The notes under the pieces: model-generated
What the model was told of the DNA's origin: nothing
The model's input: the letters and a program-made list of their open reading frames with translations, nothing else
Databases searched by the model: none
Position numbers and translations under genes: made by a program
Assembly (NCBI GenBank): GCA_002077045.2
Contig: KZ111144.1
Coordinates: forward strand, 1,009,098-1,053,019
Direction: 5' to 3'
From: Rachicladosporium sp. CCFEE 5018
Taxonomy: Eukaryota > Ascomycota > Dothideomycetes > Cladosporiales > Cladosporiaceae
DNA: 43,922 nucleotides
In this document: in pieces, positions 30,730 through 40,026 of the stretch
How positions within the stretch are numbered: the first letter of the stretch is position 1
Layout: every line of letters starts with the position of its first letter

Positions 30730-31313
30730 TTGCTGCAGCTGTACACAGCAAGCCCGACCTTCGACACATGGTCATTGACATGCGGCGCCGTCTTGGTCCG
30801 TCCGAGAGGACTCGTCTTGTTGCTGTTGCAAACAGTGAACTGGTAGTAGTACCTCGTGAACGGCTGCAGCCCAGTCGCTTCAACCTTCACGGTGTAATCG
30901 ACATCCGAGGAAGTGTATGCCGTACCCTCAGAAGCGCACTTCTTGAAGTCCTTCGACTGCGAGACCTTGTAGTTCACGCACACCGGCGCGGTGGAGACTT
31001 GCTTGGGGCCGTGGTTGTACAATGGCACGTAGCCGCTGACTGTTGAGTTGGAGTTCACATCCTCGTACTGCGGAGAGATGCGCGTCCAAAGGATGACGGA
31101 GTTGGCGTAGGGATCACCAGACGCGACGCCGTGGGTAAAGTTCAGCTGCGAGGCGGAGAACTTCTTGGTGGGCGTGTTGCGCTTGTTGACCTTGTGGAGG
31201 GAGACACCGAGACCGGGGTGGTGCTCGGATGGTGAGCGGTAATTGAGGTTCTTGGTCCAGCTTGCCTCGGCCACGGCGGCCAGTACGGCGGTGCTGAGGA
31301 GTGAGAGCTTCAT
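30730..31313 (-). CDS. PhoD-type alkaline phosphatase/phosphodiesterase, N-terminal part (cut by gap)
   Basis: The frame starts MKLSLLSTAVLAAVAEA, a signal peptide, so the enzyme is secreted or wall-bound. About 195 residues are visible, covering the N-terminal immunoglobulin-like PhoD domain: FTHGVASGDPYANSVILWTR, LQPFTRYYYQF, SPLGRTKTAP and VGLAVYSCSN, where the gap begins. The metallophosphatase domain with its metal ligands (about 400 further residues in the family) is missing. Fungal members release phosphate from phosphomono- or diesters. Four cysteines are visible before the gap. No intron is seen in this part. Confidence 0.88.
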
Positions 31314-32173
31314 CTTGCAAGACTACTACAGAGAACGAGAGACTTGACTCGACTAACCAAGAAAATTGACCTCGACCTACCTCGAGCTACTCTTGTACTT
31401 CCCGCTGCCCTGGTCAGAAAAGCAAGCTCCCTCCGTTCCTGGCATAAGCCGCAATGCATCTACGCAGCTCGTACTCCGCTCGCTTGCCAGACCCAATGGC
31501 CAGCCTGGCATCTCGCATGCGATTGCAATGCTTGGCTCTCTTGGTGCGAGGCTTGCAATGTCTCTTGCCTCTTCAAGCCTGGCTTACCTCGTGGTGACAG
31601 GGTGGAGAAGAGGAGATGCAGATGAAGTCGGCATTTTTGGCGGGGTGATGTGCGGGCTGCAGAACACGTGCATGCTGGGTACATTTCATTGGAGCCGCAG
31701 TGCTTGCTGACATTCGGGAGTATGACTATTTGCCACGGTTTGTGAGAGGAAAAATTTGATCTGTTCGATGAAAAGGTGTTGATGTTGTCATTGATGGTCT
31801 GGGCGTGAAAGAAGCACGATGCGACCGCCTTCGCTTGCTTGTTTGAGAATCAGCTCGGCCAACGTTGTCGGCCTCAGGTCTCTGACTTGCTGGACAGACT
31901 GGAGTCGAGAGCCGGTGTATCCGAACCCGTGCTAATGCCATCATATGGTTATGTTCGAGTGAACGCGGGCCCATTATCGCGAGACTTTTGCCTTGCATTT
32001 ACCACTTTTGCGACGGTACGCCCTACGAGACGACGTGAAATCATACAGAAGCCAATGGCTGTCATACCAAGCTTCCTGCTCATGGTCCCTTCAAGGTTCG
32101 CCCCGTCTGTATATACGCAAGTGTGAACATATGAGCATATGCGAATTGTATACACAAGGTCACTACAAGAACT
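31314..32173. other. Intergenic, phosphatase promoter and MAPR-gene 5'/3' flanks
   Basis: These 860 bp lie between two genes that both sit on the minus strand: upstream of the PhoD gene and downstream of the MAPR gene. Only random-looking frames are present, and nothing else is seen. Confidence 0.55.
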
Positions 32174-33046
32174 TCACACCTTCCCCTTCCCCGCCCTCTT
32201 AGCCATACCCGGATCCTGCCCCGCCGCCTGGCCCCCAGCAGTCTTCGGCCGTCCCTTCTGCGCCTGCGCACACAACTGTCTCTGCGGCAGCAACTTAATC
32301 CAAGCCGGATCCCGATCCACCCTCCCCGCCTCAAAATACCCCTTCCCTCCCTCCCCTCGAAACATCTTAGCCCACCCTTCCAACGTCTCCTTCACCTTCC
32401 TCTTCGCCTTCCGTACCTCCTGTTCCCGATACCTCTTTTGTTCGCCCGTAAGCTTAACGCCGTCCTCCTTCTCTTGTTCCGGCGAAATGACGTCAAGAGG
32501 GATGTACGTCCATTCTGCGCCGCGGAGATCGGGCGTGGAGTCTTCTGCGAAGCAGCCTGTGACGAAGCCGCGGGCGGCGTCTTTGCCGGCGAAGACGTGG
32601 TAGCCGCCTCCTGGGCCGTAGAGGCGGCGCCCGGCTGTTACGTCGTAGATTGTGCCGTTTAGGGCTAGGTAGATTGGTTTCGTGGAGTCGGTGCCGTCGT
32701 AGGAGCGGAGGGCGAGGTCGTCGAGGAGGAGAGGACCCTTCTAAAAGAGGTTAGCTTGATATTCATGGCCAGAAGTTGACTACAGGGGACGTACCAGGTA
32801 GCGAGATATCTGGCTTGGCTGGACGAACCACGGTCGGTAGCCCCAGAGCACTGAGTCGTTCGTGATGAAGTAGCTGAGGAGGCAGTTTAGGAGGAAGAGG
32901 CCGCCGAGTATGCGGAGGATGTCCATAACGCCCACGCCATTGCTTTGTGTCTTCGAGGATATGCTGTTGGTCTCTGAGACCTTCACCCCATTTTCACTTG
33001 GGATGTCGACACCTCCTCGTTTCCGCACGTTGCCGTTCTGTGCCAT
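32174..33046 (-). CDS. Membrane-anchored cytochrome b5-like heme/steroid-binding protein (MAPR/Dap1-like)
   Basis: The CDS is complement of 32795-33046 and 32174-32740, giving 272 aa. The 54-nt intron (32741-32794) runs GTACGT...AAGCTAAC...TTTTAG and is phase 0. One membrane segment is at about residues 40-61 (VMDILRILGGLFLLNCLLSY). The cytochrome b5-like domain follows at about 85-155: KGPLLLDDLALRSYDG, PIYLALNGTIYDVT, YGPGGGYHVFAGKDAARGF and TGCFAED. These are hallmarks of the MAPR family, whose members bind heme and support cytochrome P450s, as Dap1 does for sterol demethylation. The C-terminal 110 residues are helical and basic. Location in the ER is inferred. Confidence 0.88.
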
Positions 33047-33849
33047 ATTCGACTGGCAGGACCGTGCCTGATTGCTTCTCGGTCAATGTGTCCTGCTACG
33101 ATAGGCAAGTTCGACACAACACGATAGTTTCTCACTGATCGGTGCTGGCGTGAACGTGGTCAAGGGTCGCAGCTCGCAGGCGCTCAGACGAGGCCACGCC
33201 GATACGTACCGACAGATCACAGATGCGAGTGAGACGCTTTGGACGCTTCGAGGAAGTACGAAAAAGGAAGAACGATCAATGATATTAAGGAAAGGGTACC
33301 TCTTCATTATCCAGGTCGCTGTCACGGAAGCTTACCCAGGTGATATGTCGCTACGTATCAAGTAGAGCTCGTTGTGCCTAGGTAAGTGGAGCGGAGATCG
33401 ACGGGCGATCAGGCCCCGCGCCAATGTGGTATTGCGCCAGGGTCAGCGAACATGAATTTCGATCCAGCATCGATAATGTGTCGTGGACTTGATGCGCGGT
33501 ATGATCAAGGAACGAGTGGAATGTTGTCGTGGTGAGGAACGAGTTTTTCAGTCGGACCTTCCTGCGACAGAGCTTACTTGCTCTGCGTCCATCCCAGTGG
33601 AAAAGACACCTAGCTAAAACAGAGAAATATACGAAGCTCGCGAAGTGGACCGTAGCTAGAGTGGTCGTATGCAAATCGTGTTTGGGGATGTGAAGACGTC
33701 GTCGTGTACATTCCATGTGTAAATAGAGCATTGCTACATTTTCCCCAGCCTACTCATATACATCTATCGTGTTACTCATCCCCACCCAACGCCTACCTTA
33801 CCCAGCAAGACCAGCTCGCCATTCCCAGCGCCACCGACCCCAGACCTTC
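33047..33849. other. Intergenic
   Basis: This 800-bp stretch carries the MAPR promoter and the 3' flank of the 169-aa gene. Frames on both strands look random. No other feature is seen. Confidence 0.5.
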
Positions 33850-34359
33850 CTAACGAACACCACCAACACTCTCCTGCCTCACACTCCGACTCCCATCAGC
33901 ACTAACCTCATCCGGATCCCCACTGCCCCCATCCCTCGACACAGCACTTCCATACCTCGCCCGATACTCACTCGGATACTCCGCCTTCTTTACAAGCTCC
34001 TCCTCCTCCTCCACAATCCGACTCGGCCCACCATCCACAATGCTGTTCCCCGTGTAAGTACTCGTATTCACCGCGGGCTTGAACCCAGGGAAGGTGAAGT
34101 TCTTGGCTGCTGATGGGGCGGGTTTTGGGTCTGGCGAGGTGGCGTTGTTTTCGTGACGGGAGGCGCGGCGGGCGGGGACGATGCCGGCGGTTTGCTTGGT
34201 TTTGAGAGTGTTGGTGCGGAAGAGGGAGTCGGGGTTTGAGACTTGGGGGAGCGTGGAGAGAGTGTCCTGGACTGGGGCTTCGCGGGGTGGGAATGAGGGC
34301 GCGGTTTCGACGAAGCCGTCAAGGGCTTCGGTTGAGTAGGGGGATGTTGCTGAGGGCAT
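33850..34359 (-). CDS. Hypothetical protein, 169 aa, low complexity
   Basis: A single open frame from MPSATSPYSTEALDGF to a stop. The protein is polar, rich in Ser, Pro, Ala and charged residues, and likely disordered. It contains a short hydrophobic KNFTFPGFKPAV motif, an EEEEELVKKAEYPSEYRARY helix and a Ser/Asp-rich end. There is no signal peptide or membrane segment. The family is not recognised. Codon choice is C-biased in the third position in places, as in neighbouring genes, which favours a real gene. Confidence 0.55.
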   Translation of the reverse strand: MPSATSPYSTEALDGFVETAPSFPPREAPVQDTLSTLPQVSNPDSLFRTNTLKTKQTAGIVPARRASRHENNATSPDPKPAPSAAKNFTFPGFKPAVNTSTYTGNSIVDGGPSRIVEEEEELVKKAEYPSEYRARYGSAVSRDGGSGDPDEVSADGSRSVRQESVGGVR

Positions 34360-35159
34360 GGTGGCGGGTGTTGTAGGTTATGTGGTGGTAGTGAAATTAC
34401 TTCGAGAGTGTTATTGAGCTTTGATTGGGTTGAATGGGTAAAGATGGAAAGCTATGAAGAAGATCTGAAGGTAAGATTCGCTATATGGACTCAAAGGCTA
34501 GATTGTCTCAGCAAACATCTCGAGACTTGGCGCCGATGCAACGCAATCTGCACAGGCAGGCATTGTGAAACATGGAGATGGAGCCACCGTGTATGACCGA
34601 AGAGGCGGGGCAGACTTGATGATGCACTGTTCGACAATCGTGTTTCCCTGTGACGATGCAAGGATGATGCCGGAAGAAGGCAATGCTAACTGCTCCAGCT
34701 CCATCACTGCAATGCTGCTCAGCGAAGGTCCGACGAGAGATGAAGGTACATACATTGTGTACGATTGGTCCGCATCTTCTGTCACCAAAGCTGCAGGTGC
34801 GATCATGATGCCACAACAAATGATGTCACTTTTGAGTTTCGTGAGAGGTGCGCCACAGGCGACCGAGGAAGTGGGAAAGAGCTACCAGCCACTTGTTACT
34901 CGCTTTCTGCGCCTCGCGCTTTTTCTTCACTCCCACGACCATCAATTGCAGTTCGTCTCAAGCGCATCTTCTCCGCTGACAACGGCGGCGGCGAACCTCG
35001 GAATGCTCTTTTCAATAAGGCATCAGCATCGAAGTCAGAGGGACAATAAGTGAAGGACCTGCGACCACTTCCGCCAAGCTTTGCAACGCGCACGCGCTCC
35101 CCACGCGTTTCCAACGAGCCACGAAACACTCTCCTTGCATCAAGGTGGACATCGCCAAT
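34360..35159. other. Divergent intergenic region
   Basis: These 800 bp lie between the 169-aa gene (minus) and the elongase (plus). The open frames overlap in several registers and none looks coding. It presumably carries both promoters. The pyrimidine-rich stretch near 34900-34940 may lie in the elongase leader. Confidence 0.5.
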
Positions 35160-37901
35160 ATGTCGGGTCCATCAGTCTACCTGACGCTCCCAGATCGCCA
35201 TCTGTTCAAGTTCCCGCCGGCGAACCTCCCACCGACCCTCCCTCCACCGGACAAGGAGCGAACCTTTCGCGCACCATTCGGCGTCACAACATGGCTCTAC
35301 AATGTTGCCATGCGCTGGGAGGTCCCGGTCACTTTCGCCTTGATCTACGTCACCTCAGTCTTCATTCTGAATGCCTACAACAGGCGCCATGGCAATCAGC
35401 CATGGTGGATCGCCAAGCAGAAGTTCTTCAAGGCATTCGTCGTGGTGCACAATGTCGTGCTGGCGCTGTACAGTGCTGCAACCTTCTTCGCTATGTTCAG
35501 AGCCATTGTGCATACTTGGCCAGGATTGAACAACCCGAATGGACTTGCCGGTGTTGCAGATTCGCTGTGCAAGATCCACGGACCAAGAGGACTGGGTGAT
35601 GCGGTGACATACAATTCGACCATCAACATCTGGGAGTCGAAGAACCAGCTTGTGCATACTAGTCCACTGGGTCTGCCGATCGAGTCAGACGTTGGCAGAC
35701 TGTGGAACGAGGGACTTGCCTTCTGGGGCTGGATCTTCTACCTGAGCAAGTTCTATGAGGTCCTCGACACCTTCATCATTGTCGCCAAGGGCAAGAGGAG
35801 TCCGACTCTGCAGACCTACCACCATGCCGGCGCTATGCTGTGCATGTGGGCTGGCATTCGGTACATGAGCCCACCTATCTGGATGTTCGTGTTCATCAAC
35901 AGCTTCATCCACGCCCTCATGGTGGGTCTTCATCGCATTGTTGAAAGTGCTCGGACAAACAGCTAATATGATGCAGTACACCTACTTCACCGCGACCGCG
36001 CTCGACATCAAGGTCAATAAGAGCATCAAGCGCAGTCTCACTACGATGCAAATCGCTCAATTCGTCTTCGGGGCAAGCTACGCGGCAATCCACCTCTTCG
36101 TCAAATACGACATCCCGGTCACGACACCCTACCAAGTCGTCGCCCCGGTAGCTTCGGTCGTGTCGCACATTACCTCAGCTGTCACCTCGGCAACCTCAGA
36201 GATCTCTCACGTCGCTGTGACGCCCTCGCCAACTGCCTCCCTCGCCGCCGTCATCAAGAAGTATTTGTTGCGCGCTGCTGGTGAGGAAGGAGTTGCCGAG
36301 CGTGTGGGCATCGCACGCAACGTACATCAGCCAGTGGCCGACGCGATCAAGTCACAGCAGCAGTCCATCGCCGAGCGCGCTCAAGCACCAGTCGAGCCGA
36401 TGTACGAGACCCGGTACCGCACCGAGTACAAGACGGTCAACTGCATCGACACCTCCGGCGAGGCTTTCGCGGTCTACCTGAACTTCCTGTACCTGCTCCC
36501 ACTGACAGTACTTTTCCTCCGCTTCTTCTACAAGGCTTACGTTGCGCGTGTTCGACGCAACAGCTCGATCGCTGAGGCTGCTAAGGGCATCCCTAAGGAC
36601 GCGGGCAAGGCTAAGCAAGATACTGAGCATGCGATCGAAGATGCTGGAGAGAGCGTTGAGGACAAGATCCCTGCCACTGCTGAAGAGCTTGAGAGGCGCA
36701 AGGAGCAGTTGCGCGAGGACGTCAAGAAGATGAAGGATGGGACATTCCGGGACCGCAGGGTCAGCGAGCGTGTACAGAGCTTCGAAGGCAAGGCTAAGAA
36801 CCAGCTTGACAAAGCGAAGGATGCGATCAGCAATGCCGGTAGCCCGAGGCGCTCTAGTCCGACGAAGAAGGGGAACGATGAGACGAGCGGTGGTGCAAAT
36901 GGGCAAGGCAGTGACCAGAACGAGTCGAAGCCTTCGTACTCTGCAGGCGAAGACGGGCAGAGCAAAGCTTCGGCGGACGATGACAAGGAGAACAAGGCTC
37001 CGTCAAGTGATTCGCAGCCGAGCAAGCCCGCGAACGACAACGTCGGTGGCAAGCCACAGAGCTCTACTGAGGACTCGAAGCCATCCCAGAGCGGTGGCGA
37101 CGCTGGTAAGCCCAGCACCGACAGATCCAGCCAGCAAACCTCAGGCAAGGGCAAAGGTGACTCAGAGAAGGACAAGAAGCCGAGCTCAAGCGACAACAAG
37201 TCTCAAGCTCAGGACAAGAACGAGCAAGACGCCAACATCGGCGATAGTCAAGCTCTTCGTCCAGGCACTGGTGATTCGGGCACAGGTTCTGACTCGAACG
37301 CCCCCGCCCCAAGCTCTCTAGCCCGACCCTCATCGCCCACTAAGAAGCCCACAGGCTCCCAGTCGAGGTCACCTTCTCCCGCCAAGAAGTCAGCGTCTCC
37401 CAAGACCGACCAGCATCCCCGAGCAAGAAGCCGGCGCCCTCACGTCTGCCTTCCGCGAAAGACTCAAAGGGCGCTCAGGGCAAAGATGGGAAGAATCAGA
37501 AGGACGACAAGCCCTCGAACAACTCATCTCCTTCCAAGAAGCAACCAGCGAAGCTGTCAGGCAAGCCAACTGCAGAGACGAAGAAGGTGCCCGCGAAGGA
37601 CCAATCCGAGAAAGCCCAAGACGCTACTCTGGAGGCTACCTCCGCCACGCGGCCAGAGCCGGACTCACCTGACCTCTCCAAGGACTCACCTTCTGGCAAG
37701 TCCGGCTCTAAACAGGAGGACAGCGACGCCATGGGCAAGTCGGGCATAGACATAGATCACTCGGACGCCGACGACAAGGCCGACAATTCAGGCGGCGCCG
37801 AAGACTCCGCACAGCCCGACATGGGCGCTGACGTCTCCGAGCGCGCCTTCGCCGAAGATGCAGCGCAGACTTTCAAGCCCCCCGGCGGTGGCAAGAAATG
37901 A
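35160..37901 (+). CDS. Fatty acid elongase (ELO/GNS1-SUR4 family) with long disordered tail; frameshift near 37405-37415
   Basis: This is the 3-ketoacyl-CoA synthase of ER fatty acid elongation. Exon 1 (35160-35921) encodes residues 1-254. The 55-nt intron (35922-35976) has AGCTAATATG and ends GCAG. The join gives FINSFIHALMYTYFTATA, the family motif. Catalytic features are KFYEVLDTFI (197-206), QTYHHAGAM (218-226; Gln replaces the first His of HxxHH) and the N-x3-H-x2-MY motif. The last membrane segment, FAVYLNFLYLLPLTVLFLRF, follows an insertion of about 90 residues. After it comes a tail of more than 300 residues rich in Lys, Ser, Gly and Pro. Near 37410 the tail changes frame (one base missing) and then continues in the same Ser/Lys style (KKPAPSRLPSAKD...) to TGA at 37899-37901. 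The start is ATG 35160; the codon at 35145 is GTG. Confidence 0.88.
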
Positions 37902-38189
37902 ATCCCTGCGTCCTTGTCGTCGCGCAGGAACTCGCCGGAAAAGCTGGGAATTCCTGACGCCGGAGGGTATTTTGATCTCAGACCTGTGAGTGGCGAGGGG
38001 GAGATAAGTCCGATGAAGGAGAGTGTGGAGGCTGTGTGGCACTTGGGCGAAGGTGGAAGGAGTAGAGAGGGGAGTCGGGATGTGAGTCCGGAGCGGGTGA
38101 CTGCTTTGAGGGATAGAGAGTCACCGAGACGGGCTATGTTCGGGTTGAGGAGGGCGGGGAGCTCGACCAGCTCGCTTGGTCTACGGTAA
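37902..38189 (+). other. Open in-frame extension after the elongase stop
   Basis: The frame of the elongase tail stays open for 95 codons after the TGA, with protein-like content (SSRRNSPEKLGIPDAGGYFD, EAVWHLGEG, a Ser/Arg-rich end) and ends with TAA at 38187-38189. It has no good start of its own. It may be the true C-terminus behind a miscalled base, or 3' UTR. Confidence 0.35.
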
Positions 38190-38340
38190 TGCAGGCTACA
38201 GCGCTGAGATTGCGAAAAGGGAATAAGTGGAAGGATACCCCTGCGAAAGATGGATACGGGCGACCGTGTAATAAGGTAGTCTTGGGTTTTCCTCACTGTA
38301 CTATCAAACCCCTTCACCTCAATTGCTTTCCAGTCACTCC

Positions 38341-39718
38341 CTACTTGGCCAAGAGCTTCGCCAACTCCTCCGCGACAGCGTTACCGACTTCCTTCGTCCC
38401 CGCCGCCCCGCCAATATCCTTCGTCCGAACTCCATTGTCGATCACGTTCTTGACCGCTTCGTCGACCTTCGCGGCCAGCTCGGGCTGCTGGAAGGAGTAC
38501 CGCAACATCATCGATACGCTCAAGATCGTCGCGACGGGGTTCACGGCATTCTGGCCGGAGATGTCGGGTGCGGACCCTGCGTTGTGCGGTCAGTAAGGAT
38601 CCATGGAGTCGATAGGGAAGGGGTTCGTACCGTGGATCGGTTCATAGATGCCATTACACTTCCCCTCGCCGCCAACACCGCTACTCAGACTCGCGCTGGG
38701 AAGCAGTCCAAGGGAGCCAGGGATGACGGACGCCTCGTCGCTAATGATGTCGCCGAATAGATTGCTAGTAACGATCACGCCGTTCAGCGCCCTCGGGTTC
38801 TTGACCATCAACATCGCCGCACTATCGATAAGATGATGACCGAACTCCAGCTGCGGGAACTCGGTCTCCATTACGCGTGTGAAAGTCTTTCGCCATAAGC
38901 GCGAGGTGGCGAGGACGTTCGCCTTATCCAAGCTCCAAACTTTGCTTGGCGGGGAGCGAGCCAGAGCCAGCTGAGCAGCGAGCCGAGTAACACGCTCAAT
39001 CTCAAAAGCATGATACGGTTCCCGATCCTCCGCGAACCCCTTCCCTTGATCATCCTCGATCCGGTCGCCGAAGTAGATCCCTCCAGTCAGCTCACGCACG
39101 ATCATGAAGTCCACTCCACGGCAGACTTCGGCTTTCAGAGGACTGCTATCTACTAACGACTCAGAGGCGAAGAAACACGGACGCAGGTTGCCGTAGGTGC
39201 CGAGTTCTTTGCGGAGCGCGAGGATGCCTTGCTCAGGGCGGACTGCCGCTGTGCCCCATTTTGGGCCGCCGATGGCACCAAGGAGGATCGCGTCGGCGGA
39301 TTTGGCGGCTGCGAGGGCGGAGTCGGTTAGGGGGATGCCGTGGGCGTCGATGGAGGCCTATGTTGGACTCAGTGTGAGGTTCGCTCATCGATCGGTGCAA
39401 ATTAGACGTACGCCGCCGAGGAGCTGCTCATCGAATTTGAACGTGAGGTCGGTGTGTTTGTCGATTACTTTGAGGATCTGTAGCGTCTGTCAGTAAGGTA
39501 AATGTAGTCTAGGATTGCATCACTCACCTTGACACCCTCTGCTGTAACCTTTCACATCTCTCTGTTAGCACGTCGATCGTTTGAACATCGAAATCTTGGC
39601 ATTGCCCACCTCAGGTCCGCAGTGGTCGCCTGGACGATGATCGTTAGCATCCTGTAATCTGCAGTGTTGCGACCGGGTTGCACTCACCCCCAAACACTAC
39701 TATATTATATTCCGGCAT
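38341..39718 (-). CDS. LEU2: 3-isopropylmalate dehydrogenase (six exons)
   Basis: This NAD-dependent enzyme oxidises and decarboxylates 3-isopropylmalate in leucine synthesis. The exons on the complement are 39688-39718, 39610-39629, 39528-39548, 39412-39477, 38631-39357 and 38341-38576. They total 367 codons, 366 aa, the normal size. The joined N-terminus reads MPEYNIVVFGGDHCGPEVTA and then KVIDKHTDLTFKFDEQLLGG. Further markers are ILLGAIGGPKWGT, RELTGGIYFGDR, VWSLDKANVLATSRLWR, LIDSAAMLMVKNP, TSNLFGDIISDEAS and GIYEPIHGSAPDISGQNAVN, covering substrate, metal and NAD sites. The five introns are 50-61 nt with consensus donors (GTGAGT, GTGGGC, GTGAGT, GTACGT, GTACGA). Exons 2 and 3 are only 20 and 21 nt. 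A Leu3-type site lies about 80 bp upstream. Confidence 0.96.
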
Positions 39719-40026
39719 TGTTTCAATACTTCTGTTCGGCTTAAGGGTGTTCACTTCGAGCCGTAGTTCGAATTTCTGGAAGGAAGAGACGTTCAGCGGC
39801 CGAGATCGGCATCAATCCGACGGCCCAGAAATGCGACTGGAATCTCACTCAGACAAAGAATCATTGGTAATGGTCAGAATATGAGTAAGAGAACCAGTAA
39901 TGTCAGTCATTGGACGGTAAACAAGAATGCGGAGTTTTACGAAGCAAGCTCGACAACACGTCTCAGTACACTTGATTCAGTGGTATTGCTCTACAGGGCA
40001 ACCTCCTTCTCCCCTCGGTGTCATCG
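39719..40026. other. Intergenic, dehydrogenase promoter and permease 3' flank
   Basis: Both neighbours are on the minus strand. Besides the CCG-N4-CGG element nothing stands out. Confidence 0.6.
39800..39809. promoter_or_regulatory. Leu3-type CCG-N4-CGG site
   Basis: The sequence CCGAGATCGG is an exact CCG-N4-CGG element, the half-site arrangement bound by the zinc-cluster activator Leu3. It lies 82-91 bp before the isopropylmalate dehydrogenase ATG. The inner bases differ from the best yeast site. The match is by eye and a ten-base element can occur by chance. Confidence 0.45.

Noticed and set aside
37438..37749. The Arg/Pro-rich C-terminus of the first elongase frame as the real protein end
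   Set aside because: The other frame continues the Ser/Lys composition of the upstream tail, so this part is out of frame.
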